Below are positions 35,589 to 44,378 of a stretch of DNA of 64,000 nt, piece by piece. The notes beneath the pieces are model-generated. The model ran no database searches, was not told the origin of the DNA, and saw only the letters and a program-made list of their open reading frames with translations. The stretch lies in assembly GCF_029906345.1 (NCBI RefSeq), contig NZ_JARYGY010000005.1, positions 248,001 through 312,000 on the forward strand. Reading direction: 5' to 3'. The number at the start of each line of letters is the position of its first letter. Position 1 is the first letter of the stretch. The position numbers were made by a program, and so were the translations under genes. The DNA comes from Aquimarina mycalae (GTDB taxonomy: Bacteria; Bacteroidota; Bacteroidia; Flavobacteriales; Flavobacteriaceae).

Positions 35589-36070
35589 TGGGCGGGTTGT
35601 GAGATTAAAATTATGACGATTTGTGGTTTAACTTATACAATATGACTTCATGAAAATCAATAAAGCCATATAAGGGTCTTGCATTGTGCCAGATAAATGT
35701 ACACAAAAAAACTATAAAAAAATGATTTAGCTACATTTTATTAACAATGCATGCATAGTTATTCACAATTTGTTGAGAATTTTAAAACTCAAAAAACAAC
35801 AAAATCTAGCTACGGCGCACATACCCCACATACAACCGTAGCTATTGATTTCTTAGCGAATGCGTATTCAATTAAGTGCCTACCCTAATCATCGAACTTT
35901 GCCCTCACTATATATTAATGTCATAAACAGTAATTTTGTTACCTCATTTTTCGAACTTTTTTTGAAATAATAGTCAAATCATTATTTATCAGTCCATTAA
36001 AATAAAACCAAAAAAATATTTTCAAGACATGATATCAGCGATTACTAATATCCTAAATTATTCAAAAAAG
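35589..36070. other. Gene-free interval of 482 bases
   Basis: No convincing protein gene on either strand. It holds an inverted repeat with a T-rich tail on the minus strand (35806-35844, listed separately) and otherwise A/T-rich sequence. On the minus strand just upstream of the hairpin there is a short open stretch interrupted by one stop codon (about 35811-35908); I cannot tell whether it is a decayed or a tiny gene. Confidence 0.6.
35793..35844 (-). terminator. Inverted repeat with a U-rich tail: terminator or small-RNA end
   Basis: Arms TAGCTACGG (35807-35815) and CCGTAGCTA (35836-35844) with a 20-base loop. On the minus strand the stem is followed by GATTTTGTTGTTTTTTG, so it looks like a Rho-independent terminator. 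The nearest minus-strand gene (aldo/keto reductase) ends 227 bases upstream. Confidence 0.5.
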
Positions 36071-36973
36071 TTAAGCTACTTCTTCTCCGATAGAAGCTTC
36101 CCATACTCTAAACCATTCTTCATCTGTAATTTGAAGTGACAAAGAATCTACAGCGGATTGAATTCTATTTATTTTAGTAGAACCTATTATTGGCAAAATA
36201 CCTGCAGGATGTTTTAACAACCAAGCTGTTAATATCTGATCTGCAGATACATTGTATTTTTCTTTCAGCACATGAATCACCTTATTGATTCTTATTACTT
36301 TGTCTTCAGGTTGTTTTGAGAAAAACTTTCCACCTGCTAGCGTGGAATATGCCATAGGTTTTATAGCATGCTGAATACATTGATCCAACGTTCCATCGAT
36401 AAAAGGGGTCAAATGAAGAGGTGATATTTCTATTTGATTAGTTTGTAATGGGAAAAATGTGTTAAGCATCTCAAATTGAGAGGTAGTAAAATTAGATACT
36501 CCGAAATGCAATACTTTACCACTAGATTTTAAACTATTAAAAGCTTCTGCAATGTCTACTGGATTCATAAGAGGGCTTGGTCTATGAATCAATATCATAT
36601 CAATATAATCTGTTTGTAAATTCTTGAGTGATTGTTCTACAGATTCTAGTATATATTTTTTAGTAGTCTTATAAGATTTAATTTGATTATCTGGCCTATT
36701 AGGGGTAACTAATCTAATTCCACATTTAGTCACTAATTGTATCTGTTGTCTCAGGCTTGAGTTCCCTTTTATTGCATTACCAAACAATGTTTCTGTCGTA
36801 TAATGTCCATAAATATCTGCATGATCAAAGGTTGTAACCCCAATAGACAGACAATCTTCTATTAATTTTTGAGATTGTTCAACTTCTAGATTAACTCCCC
36901 ATGCTCCCCAATTCATACATCCTGCTACGATCTTAGAAAATACTGGGCCTTGCTCTGAAACTTTAGTATTCAT
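36071..36973 (-). CDS. Aldo/keto reductase
   Basis: NADPH-dependent oxidoreductase of 300 residues in the YdhF-like subgroup. The (beta/alpha)8 barrel signatures are present: catalytic tyrosine in TFDHADIYGHYTTETLFG, lysine in VTKCGIRLVTPN, histidine in YIDMILIHRPSPLMNP, and the late cofactor-binding IIGSTKINRIQSAVDSL. It has no signal peptide, so it is cytoplasmic. The substrate is not evident. The gene is 41 bases upstream of the NagZ-like fusion on the same strand. Confidence 0.93.
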   Translation of the reverse strand: MNTKVSEQGPVFSKIVAGCMNWGAWGVNLEVEQSQKLIEDCLSIGVTTFDHADIYGHYTTETLFGNAIKGNSSLRQQIQLVTKCGIRLVTPNRPDNQIKSYKTTKKYILESVEQSLKNLQTDYIDMILIHRPSPLMNPVDIAEAFNSLKSSGKVLHFGVSNFTTSQFEMLNTFFPLQTNQIEISPLHLTPFIDGTLDQCIQHAIKPMAYSTLAGGKFFSKQPEDKVIRINKVIHVLKEKYNVSADQILTAWLLKHPAGILPIIGSTKINRIQSAVDSLSLQITDEEWFRVWEASIGEEVA

Positions 36974-37014
36974 TTATTTCATTTTTTTGAGATTCAACAA
37001 AGAAATAGGTGCAA

Positions 37015-40000
37015 TTAATAATTTATTGCTTCGTATATCACTCTCTGAATTTCTGAACGGATATCATTAGATATTAGCTTCCGATTTGCAGAGTCAGGAA
37101 AAGTACGATTACTCAGGAACACATATACAATTTCTTCTTCTGGATCTGCCCAAGTAAATGTGCCTGTAAAACCACTATGTCCAAAACTATTCATAGAGAT
37201 ACAACCACAGGTTGGTCCTACATCTCCTAACTGAGGTTTATCAAAACCTATTCCTCTTCTTACATCTTTATAACAATATGTACAGGTATTAAATTCATCA
37301 ATAGTCTGACTTCTGATATATTGTTTCCCTCCATAATAACCGCCATTAAGATACATTTGCATAATCTTCGTAACATCGTTTGCATTAGCAAATAAACCAG
37401 CATGACCACCAATACCACCGAACATTGCTGCGCCTTGATCATGTACATATCCATGGATAATTTCTTTTCTATACGCTTGATCATTTTCGGTAGGGACAAT
37501 CCGTTTTTTATCAAATCTACTCAATGGTAAATATCCAGCATTACTTGCTCCCAAGGCCCTATAAAAATGTTGTTGCGTCAAAGCGTTCAGTGTATTTCCG
37601 TAATGGTTTTCTATATAGGATTTCATTAAATAATATGGTAAATCACTATATTTATAACTAAGCCTGTTTCGTAATTCACTATCCTTTATTCTTAACATCA
37701 AAGAATCCTTCATATCACTTCTCAGATAAAGATTACCAGTAACTCTAATATTAAATTCATCTGAGAGTTTGTTTCTATAGTATTTTTGATCAGGTTTAGA
37801 TGTAACAGTATCTAATGTTTTTAGAAAAAACGGAATCCAAGCTCTTAGCCTTGCATAATGCGAAAGCATTGATCTAACCGTAATATCTTTTTTATTTGAA
37901 TCTTTAAATGAAGGTAACATCTCACCTACTCTTGTATCTAATGATAAAATCCCTTTATCTTTAAGCTCCATTGTTAATGGAAGTGTTGCGAGAATTTTGG
38001 TCAACGATGCCAAGTCATATATGTCAGAACCTTTGACCTTTCTTGATTTAGCATATGTATGATATCCATAATTTTTATTAAAAATCACTTTACCTTTTCT
38101 TGCTACAATTAATTGCAAACCAGGTGTCATTTTATTTTTTAAAGTAAAATCTACAATAGAATCTATACGTTCTAACTTATGTGAATTCATCCCTACAGTT
38201 TCAGGAAGACCGTATGACAAACGTTTTAAAGATCTTGTCTCTATACCCGTTTCCAAAGGGAAGTCTTCTCCTAAACTCACAGGAAGTTTCCCTTTTGCTT
38301 CTATAGCTCCAAAAAGCAACTGAGCAGCCTTTTGCTGCGCTACTTCGCTATTTTGATACGCCATTAGGATTCCTTCAAAATTCGTAGTTGTCAACATATC
38401 TAACATTGCATACGGACGAGAAAAGATACTTAAGACAGTATTATTAAGCCTTGCTATTTCGTACAACCACACCAATTCTTTATCTGTAAACTTATAATCT
38501 TTCCAAGGATTGGCATTCGATTTATGCAACCCAACAATCACATAATTATAATTACGTAATTGATCCAATATATCTGGCAACTGATTTCCTTTTACCCAAT
38601 CTACCTGAGTGTACTTATTCAATTCTTCGAGAAACACCTCTCCAGAATCATCTCCAAAAGAAACGTATGCTACTTTTTTTAGATCTAGGTTTTTAACTGG
38701 TAAAATAGCCCTATCGTTCTTAATAAGTGTCAATGAATTTTCAACTAACTTATGATGAAGCACTTCATTTGCTACGCTATTTAACTCTTCATGAAGATAC
38801 TCTAAGCTTACTGGCTTATATTTATGAAGTCCTACTTTATATTTTGCTAGTAGAATCTTACGAACAGAGTGGGACAATCTTTCTTCTGTTATTGCACCCG
38901 AATAATACGCTGATACAATTTTCTGTGATGCCAAAGGGACATCTTCTGATATTAAAAGAATATCGTTACCTGCCAAAAATGCTGCAAGATCGATATCGCC
39001 AGGTGCTTTAAAGTCTGATGCTCCTTTCATGTTTAAAGCATCTGTAATTATCAACCCTTTAAAGCCAAGACTATCTTTTAAGATGTTTGTAACCACATTT
39101 TCAGAAATCGAAGAAGGATATCCAGATCTGGGTTCTAAACTTGGTATATTAAGATGCGCCACCATAACACTAGATAAGCCATCTGCAATCAGCTTTCTGT
39201 ATGGATATAATTCTATACTATCTATCCTTTTTTGATCAAAATTAATAGTAGGTAATGTTTTATGAGAGTCACTATCTGTATCACCATGACCAGGGAAATG
39301 TTTAGCACTAGATAATACCCCTTCTTTTTGCATCCCTTTCATAAAAGCCAACGCTTTCTCGGTCACATTATCTTTGTCTTCACCAAAAGAACGATTTCCT
39401 ATAATTGGATTTTTGGGATTGGTATTCATATCCACTACTGGTGCGAAATTAATATGAACTCCCAATCGTCTACAATGCCTAGCTATCTGTTGACCTGTTT
39501 CTTGTATTAGGTTATTATCCTGAATCGCACCTAACGTCATATTCCAAGGAAAAGCTTTGGTAGAATCTAATCGCATTGCCAATCCCCATTCTGCATCCAT
39601 ACCTATAAGTAAAGGAACTTTAGATAAATCTTGATATTCATTATTTAATTTTGCTTGTCGATTTGGTCCTCCTTTAGAAAAAATAATTCCTCCAATATGA
39701 TATTCCTCAATCAGTGTTTTTATTTTATCCGTTTCTTTTTTTGATTTTGAAGAAAACACATCTACCATAAACAACTGACCTATTTTCTCTTTTAAGGTCA
39801 TTTTATTATAGATACTATCCACCCATTGTTGTTGTTTTTCATAATCTGCTTCAACGATCAATGGATTATGTCCTTTATCAACTTCTTTTTCTAAAATAGC
39901 TACAGAATCCGATTGACTATTATTTGTCTCTTCTAATTTTAGAAAACTTGGTTGCTGAGAAAAAACAGAAATTGTAAAAACAAAAAGTATGCAGGGAAAA

Positions 40001-40023
40001 TATTTTTTAAAAGTATATCGCAC
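37015..40023 (-). CDS. Secreted fusion of GH3 beta-N-acetylhexosaminidase (NagZ-like) and class C serine hydrolase (AmiE-like)
   Basis: Exported protein of 1002 residues with a signal peptide (about 1-22, ending V-F-S). Residues about 65-420 are a GH3 domain with NagZ features: KHFPGHGDTDSDSHKTLP (H246, H254) and the nucleophile D328 in KGLIITDALNMKG. Residues about 610-1000 are a beta-lactamase-like domain: S-L-T-K in LASLTKILATLP, Y-S-D in YKYSDLPYYLMK, and H-S-G in GHSGFTGTFTW. This joins the NagZ and AmiE activities that release and trim MurNAc-peptides in B. subtilis. Start: GTG at 40021-40023; an in-frame TAA lies four codons upstream, so no earlier ATG is possible. It begins 7 bases after the upstream gene's stop. 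Confidence 0.9.
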   Translation of the reverse strand: MRYTFKKYFPCILFVFTISVFSQQPSFLKLEETNNSQSDSVAILEKEVDKGHNPLIVEADYEKQQQWVDSIYNKMTLKEKIGQLFMVDVFSSKSKKETDKIKTLIEEYHIGGIIFSKGGPNRQAKLNNEYQDLSKVPLLIGMDAEWGLAMRLDSTKAFPWNMTLGAIQDNNLIQETGQQIARHCRRLGVHINFAPVVDMNTNPKNPIIGNRSFGEDKDNVTEKALAFMKGMQKEGVLSSAKHFPGHGDTDSDSHKTLPTINFDQKRIDSIELYPYRKLIADGLSSVMVAHLNIPSLEPRSGYPSSISENVVTNILKDSLGFKGLIITDALNMKGASDFKAPGDIDLAAFLAGNDILLISEDVPLASQKIVSAYYSGAITEERLSHSVRKILLAKYKVGLHKYKPVSLEYLHEELNSVANEVLHHKLVENSLTLIKNDRAILPVKNLDLKKVAYVSFGDDSGEVFLEELNKYTQVDWVKGNQLPDILDQLRNYNYVIVGLHKSNANPWKDYKFTDKELVWLYEIARLNNTVLSIFSRPYAMLDMLTTTNFEGILMAYQNSEVAQQKAAQLLFGAIEAKGKLPVSLGEDFPLETGIETRSLKRLSYGLPETVGMNSHKLERIDSIVDFTLKNKMTPGLQLIVARKGKVIFNKNYGYHTYAKSRKVKGSDIYDLASLTKILATLPLTMELKDKGILSLDTRVGEMLPSFKDSNKKDITVRSMLSHYARLRAWIPFFLKTLDTVTSKPDQKYYRNKLSDEFNIRVTGNLYLRSDMKDSLMLRIKDSELRNRLSYKYSDLPYYLMKSYIENHYGNTLNALTQQHFYRALGASNAGYLPLSRFDKKRIVPTENDQAYRKEIIHGYVHDQGAAMFGGIGGHAGLFANANDVTKIMQMYLNGGYYGGKQYIRSQTIDEFNTCTYCYKDVRRGIGFDKPQLGDVGPTCGCISMNSFGHSGFTGTFTWADPEEEIVYVFLSNRTFPDSANRKLISNDIRSEIQRVIYEAINY

Positions 40024-40030
40024 AAAAAAA

Positions 40031-40516
40031 TTAATTTAAAAAACGGTTATGCCAACTATCTTTAGCAGGAACTTCCCAATCAGTTTTATATTCTGCAATA
40101 TTAGTAACTAAGTTATTGAACACAATTGTATTTGGAGATACCGACCGATTCTTAGCCATTTTTCTAAAATCGGTAAGGGGTTTGTAGGCAATAAATTCTC
40201 CTTGTTTATAAGACACATTCATCTTATCCATTAAATCTACATTATAATCAGCTTCTAATTTCTGAATAAAATGTACTGAAGCATCTATAGAACAACCTGT
40301 TGCCTGGTTTAATCCTTGATCTAACGCTATAGAAATAAACCTTTTGTATTTAATTTCATAACCAGCCTTAAGATCTGCGCCATGAGCAGTCCACTGTGTT
40401 ATAAATGCATCTAACTTATCTTTAATCTCTTGTAACTCCTCTACAGTAAAGGATCTATTGGCTTGATATATCCAAATTCTAGAAGTATCTGGGAGCTCAT
40501 TAAAATCTACTAACAT
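40031..40516 (-). CDS. Uncharacterised flavobacterial protein (often mislabelled ABC transporter ATPase)
   Basis: Soluble protein of 161 residues without signal peptide, starting MLVDFNELPDTSRIWIYQAN and followed by a helical VEELQEIKDKLDAFITQWTA. I remember orthologues called ABC transporter ATPase, but there is no Walker A or ABC signature, so that name is wrong. Function unknown. Its stop is 7 bases upstream of the GTG start of the NagZ-like fusion, implying translational coupling, and its own start is 122 bases from the Fe-S protein gene. Confidence 0.8.
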   Translation of the reverse strand: MLVDFNELPDTSRIWIYQANRSFTVEELQEIKDKLDAFITQWTAHGADLKAGYEIKYKRFISIALDQGLNQATGCSIDASVHFIQKLEADYNVDLMDKMNVSYKQGEFIAYKPLTDFRKMAKNRSVSPNTIVFNNLVTNIAEYKTDWEVPAKDSWHNRFLN

Positions 40517-40570
40517 CCGCTTTCTTTTTATTCTCTAAAATAACAAAAACTATTTCTAATTGTTGCAACA

Positions 40571-40610
40571 AAAAAGAGTTAATATGAATAAACATATCAA
40601 CTCTTTTTTT
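40571..40610 (-). terminator. Terminator after the CCG-domain Fe-S protein gene
   Basis: Imperfect stem AAAAAGAGTTAATATG / CATATCAACTCTTTTTTT with a six-base loop, 29 bases downstream of the stop at 40639. The minus strand ends in a T tract. Confidence 0.8.
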
Positions 40611-40638
40611 ATTGCATATAGTATTCTAAAAAATACTA

Positions 40639-41430
40639 CTATAAATCTTGAGCATTTGCGATCAATTCTGCTACATCCATTACATCAATACTATCTTCTT
40701 TTTCTTTACTCTTTACACCATCTGTCATCATCGTATTACAAAATGGACAACCTGCAGCTATAATATCTGGTTTGGTCTCTAAAGCGTCTTCTGTTCTTTC
40801 TACATTGACATCTTTATTCCCTGGTTCTGGTTCTTTGAACATTTGTGCTCCACCAGCTCCACAACACAAACCATTACGCTTACAGCGTTTCATCTCTATT
40901 AGTTCGACTTCCAGTTTTCTTAAAAGATCTCTAGGAGCCTCATAGACATTATTTGCTCTTCCTAAGTAACAAGGGTCATGAAAAGTAATTCTTTTTCCTT
41001 TAAATTTTCCTCCTTCAACAGTTAGTCTTCCTTCATCCAAAAGTGATTTAAGAAACTGCGTATGATGCATTACCTCATAATCACCTCCTAAAGCAGGGTA
41101 TTCATTCTTTAAAGTATTAAAACAATGAGGACAGGCAGTTACTACTTTTTTAATTTCATATGCATTCATTACTTCGATATTAGTAACTGCTTGCATTTGA
41201 AACAAGAATTCATTACCAGATCTTTTTGCAGGATCTCCAGTACAACTTTCTTCAGTACCTAATACAGCAAAGTCTACATTGGCACTATGAAGTAATTTCA
41301 CAAAAGCTTTTGTAATTTTCTTAGCTCTATCATCAAAACTACCTGCACAGCCTACCCAAAATAAAACTTCTGGCCTTTTTCCTTCAGCCATATACTCTGC
41401 CATTGTTGGCACCTTTACTGTCTCACTCAT
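40639..41430 (-). CDS. Heterodisulfide-reductase-like Fe-S protein with two CCG domains
   Basis: Protein of 263 residues. Two cysteine-rich CCG domains are visible: first EVLFWVGCAGSFDDRAKKIT with TACPHCFNTLKNEYP, then ITFHDPCYLGRANNVYEAPR with NGLCCGAGGAQMFKE and AGCPFCNTMMTD. Such HdrB/GlpC/LutA-like subunits bind a [4Fe-4S] cluster and pass electrons in membrane redox complexes. It is in the same direction as the membrane Fe-S protein at 42003, with a HAD gene between, suggesting one complex plus an accessory protein. The physiological electron donor (possibly electron-transfer flavoprotein or lactate/glycolate) is not shown by the sequence. Confidence 0.9.
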   Translation of the reverse strand: MSETVKVPTMAEYMAEGKRPEVLFWVGCAGSFDDRAKKITKAFVKLLHSANVDFAVLGTEESCTGDPAKRSGNEFLFQMQAVTNIEVMNAYEIKKVVTACPHCFNTLKNEYPALGGDYEVMHHTQFLKSLLDEGRLTVEGGKFKGKRITFHDPCYLGRANNVYEAPRDLLRKLEVELIEMKRCKRNGLCCGAGGAQMFKEPEPGNKDVNVERTEDALETKPDIIAAGCPFCNTMMTDGVKSKEKEDSIDVMDVAELIANAQDL

Positions 41431-41493
41431 ATGTATATACTATTTATATGTAATGTTTCATTTCAAAATATTTTTCAAAACGAAAATCTATAT

Positions 41494-41940
41494 TTAATCA
41501 TGTTTACCGTCGTCAAAAACTTCGATAGTAACTACTCTTTCTACTAGCTCTGTAAATTTCCCTGTATACCTTGTAGCTTTAACCAAGTGATTATCTATCC
41601 AATGATAGTTTCCTCCTCTAGGTTTACCCATTAGCAGACTATGATACTTAAATCCGTGTTTCTTCAACCAGGTTTCTGTTACTTCTCTATGATCTTCTGT
41701 TCTTGAAGTAAAAAAACAAATAATGTGTCCTTCATCAAACCACTTGTTTAGTGTTATCAAGGCATCTGGAAAAGGTTCGCAGGTAACCATTCTCTCTGGT
41801 TCTTCATTAGGAACATCTTCTGTAATTGTTCCATCAATATCAATTAAATAATTTTTAATCCCTTCTGGCAACACAGGACTTATATGTTCTCCTGCTTCTA
41901 CCTTGTCATGCAATAATTTCTCTACTTCTTCCTTCTTCAT
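41494..41940 (-). CDS. HAD-superfamily hydrolase-like protein
   Basis: Protein of 148 residues with the HAD nucleophile loop in NYLIDIDGTITEDVPNEEPE (D-x-D-G-T) and a second motif serine/threonine in HIICFFTSRTEDHREVTE; later GFKYHSLLMGKPRGGNYHWI. This resembles small polynucleotide-phosphatase or LNS2-like HAD enzymes. Orthologues are sometimes called phosphoheptose isomerase, for which I see no support. It is sandwiched between the two Fe-S protein genes (64 and 63 bases away). Confidence 0.8.
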   Translation of the reverse strand: MKKEEVEKLLHDKVEAGEHISPVLPEGIKNYLIDIDGTITEDVPNEEPERMVTCEPFPDALITLNKWFDEGHIICFFTSRTEDHREVTETWLKKHGFKYHSLLMGKPRGGNYHWIDNHLVKATRYTGKFTELVERVVTIEVFDDGKHD

Positions 41941-42002
41941 AATTTCTAAATTCTCTTAATTTTTAAAGGTTTGTGGGTTAATAGTTATGGTTAATTCAAT
42001 TA

Positions 42003-43328
42003 TTATTCTTTACTCCAGTTTACTCTATCCATTTGGTTAAATGGCCAAGGAGCTCCATTATTTTCTATATTAGACATCATATTATTAAGGTCTGATGGCG
42101 CAGCACTTTGCTCCATCACCAAATATCTTCTCATATCCAGAATAATTGACAACGGGCTAATGCTAACAGGACAAGCTTCTACACAAGCATTACAACTGGT
42201 ACACGCCCATAATTCTTCTGTAGAAATATAATCATTTAACAATTGCTTACCATCATCAACGAAGCTACCGTTTTTATCAATATTATCTCCAACTTCTTTA
42301 AGTCGATCTCTGGTGTCCATCATAATTTTACGAGGCGACAACTTCTTGCCAGTCTGGTTTGCTGGGCATTCACTGGTACAACGTCCACATTCTGTACAAG
42401 TATATGCATTCAGCAACTGAGCCCAGTTTAAATCCATAACATCCGATGCTCCAAACTTAGCTGGTTCTGCCTCTGATTCATCCTCTGCAGGAGCTGCAAA
42501 CGGATCTGCATTAGGATCCATCATTAGCATTACTTCTTTGGTAACTGCTTCTAAGTTATCCATTTGCCCTTTAGGCTTTAAATCTCCGTAATATGTATTA
42601 GGGAAAGCTAATAGTATATGTAAATGCTTAGAAAAGTATAGGTAATTCAAAAACACTAATATCCCAAGAATATGTAACCACCAAGCACCTCTTTCTACCA
42701 AAATTAAAGAACCTTCTGTCATTCCATTAAACAATGGTGAGATATACTGACTAATAGGGTATGATCCCGCTTTGATATAGTGCTCAGCTCCTAAGTTTTG
42801 AAGTTGTAAATCTGCTGCATTCATCACTAAAAACAGGGTCATTAATACCATTTCAAAATATAGAATCAGGTTCCCATCATTTTTTGGCCAACCTTTCATC
42901 TCTGGGTTCCAGAAACGCTTTAATCTAATTACATTACGACGTATCCAAAATAAAACAACTCCTATAAATACTAAAAACGCTAATATTTCGAAAGAAGCTA
43001 TCAGGAAATCATAAAAACCACCTAGAAATGCAAATATTCTATGTGTTCCAAAAATACCATCTATTATAATTTCTAATACTTCTAAATTAATAATAATAAA
43101 TCCCAAATAGACTACAATATGCAATATCCCAGCTACTGGCCTTCTTACCATTTTAGATTGCCCTAAAGCGATGCGAGCCATATTAGCAAAACGCTCTTTT
43201 TTATTATCTGTTCGGTCCACATCCTTACCTAATCGAATGTTTCGGATTATTTTGCGAACGTTTTTGGTAAAATATCCAATCCCTGCTATTAAAGCGATTA
43301 CAAAAATGATGTTAGGAATATATTGCAT
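42003..43328 (-). CDS. Membrane 4Fe-4S ferredoxin-type oxidoreductase subunit
   Basis: Protein of 441 residues. The N-terminal half has about six membrane helices resembling a NarI/HdrE-type cytochrome b subunit (helices near 4-22, 65-85, 98-120, 150-170, 205-232), and the C-terminal half carries two [4Fe-4S] motifs, CTECGRCTSECP and CTSCNACVEACPV. With the CCG protein at 40639 it makes a split HdrDE- or EtfQO-like module that could feed electrons from an acyl-CoA or other dehydrogenase to menaquinone. That assignment is inference from the architecture. It starts 14 bases after the MlaD-like gene stops. Confidence 0.9.
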   Translation of the reverse strand: MQYIPNIIFVIALIAGIGYFTKNVRKIIRNIRLGKDVDRTDNKKERFANMARIALGQSKMVRRPVAGILHIVVYLGFIIINLEVLEIIIDGIFGTHRIFAFLGGFYDFLIASFEILAFLVFIGVVLFWIRRNVIRLKRFWNPEMKGWPKNDGNLILYFEMVLMTLFLVMNAADLQLQNLGAEHYIKAGSYPISQYISPLFNGMTEGSLILVERGAWWLHILGILVFLNYLYFSKHLHILLAFPNTYYGDLKPKGQMDNLEAVTKEVMLMMDPNADPFAAPAEDESEAEPAKFGASDVMDLNWAQLLNAYTCTECGRCTSECPANQTGKKLSPRKIMMDTRDRLKEVGDNIDKNGSFVDDGKQLLNDYISTEELWACTSCNACVEACPVSISPLSIILDMRRYLVMEQSAAPSDLNNMMSNIENNGAPWPFNQMDRVNWSKE

Positions 43329-43341
43329 AGTTTAGTAATGG

Positions 43342-44292
43342 TTAGTTTATCGAGTCTGTTGGTTTTTCGTAAGGCTTGTTCTTTTTCCCAAAAACAGATA
43401 TATTAACATATCTCGTTGGGTGTAATCGAAGATCTTGTAGCAATAATTCTAATTCTTTGCTAGCTTTTTCTAGATTGGTATATAACTTATCATCCTTCAA
43501 CAATTTTCCAGCTGTTCCATTTCCAACCTCAAGATCTTTAGATATTTTATCAAAATTAGCTAATACACCATCTAGATCATTTACGAGTTTACCAATATTA
43601 ATTTTTGATAAAGAATCGGAAAACTGATTCAAATTGGTCGACATCTCATCTAAGTTAGACAATGTACTATTTAGTTTAGTTTCATTTCCTGATAAGATAT
43701 TATTGAGGGACCCAGAAGCTCCTTTGAAGTTTCTTACTGTTACACTTAAATCTTTAAATATTGAATTTAGATTGTTCTTATTATCGACAGATAAAATACC
43801 ATTTACAGAAGTCAGTAATGTATCTGCATCTTTAATTGCAGCTTCTAGCTTTAACTGAAGTGGTGTTAATTGTTCATTTACCAATTCTAGTAATCCTGCT
43901 TTTACTTTTCCTGGGAGTGTATCTCGATCTTGGGCCTCTAGTCCAATCTCATATAATGGATTAATTGCTAATGATTTTCCTCCTATTAAATCTCCTCCAT
44001 AGACCATCGCCACACTATTTCTAGAAAAAGAAAAATCATTACTAACACTAAATTCGACAATCAGGTTTCCTTTAGTATCAGCAAAATTAATAGACACAAC
44101 CTTACCAACAACCAATCCGTTTATAGTTACTGGAGAAGATGGCATTAAACCTTCTACATTATCATAGACCGCATAAAACGTTCTATCATTTTCTAATAGG
44201 TTTTTGCCTTTCAAAAAACTATATCCAAAAATCAAAAGTGCTATAGCAGACAGTGCTAAAATTCCTGTTTTAACTTCGCGAGTAAATTTCAA
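43342..44292 (-). CDS. mlaD: MlaD/MCE-family lipid-transport protein
   Basis: Protein of 316 residues with one N-terminal membrane helix (about 9-27, TGILALSAIALLIFGYSFLK), an MCE domain (about 36-115: YDNVEGLMPSSPVTINGLVV, AMVYGGDLIGGKSLAI) and a long helical C-terminal region rich in Leu, Ser and Asn. MCE proteins form hexameric rings that carry phospholipids between membranes. The first codon is TTG at 44290-44292: the only nearby ATG is out of frame, and the protein begins KFTREVKTGIL as expected. The partner MlaE/MlaF genes are not adjacent in this window. Confidence 0.9.
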   Translation of the reverse strand: MKFTREVKTGILALSAIALLIFGYSFLKGKNLLENDRTFYAVYDNVEGLMPSSPVTINGLVVGKVVSINFADTKGNLIVEFSVSNDFSFSRNSVAMVYGGDLIGGKSLAINPLYEIGLEAQDRDTLPGKVKAGLLELVNEQLTPLQLKLEAAIKDADTLLTSVNGILSVDNKNNLNSIFKDLSVTVRNFKGASGSLNNILSGNETKLNSTLSNLDEMSTNLNQFSDSLSKINIGKLVNDLDGVLANFDKISKDLEVGNGTAGKLLKDDKLYTNLEKASKELELLLQDLRLHPTRYVNISVFGKKNKPYEKPTDSIN

Positions 44293-44378
44293 AATAGCAT
44301 ATGTTTAGGACACAAATTTAGAATAAAAAATATACTTCCAAAGATTATTTACAAACGAATTATCAGTATTTATTTAGA

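Noticed and set aside
13691..35759. 13-base repeat ATGCATGCATAGT at 13691-13703 and 35747-35759
   Set aside because: Repeats of this length are expected by chance in 64 kb of AT-rich sequence, and the flanks differ.
37260..37514. Alternative minus-strand frame inside the NagZ-AmiE fusion
   Set aside because: It lies within the conserved serine-hydrolase domain in another frame and has no independent support.
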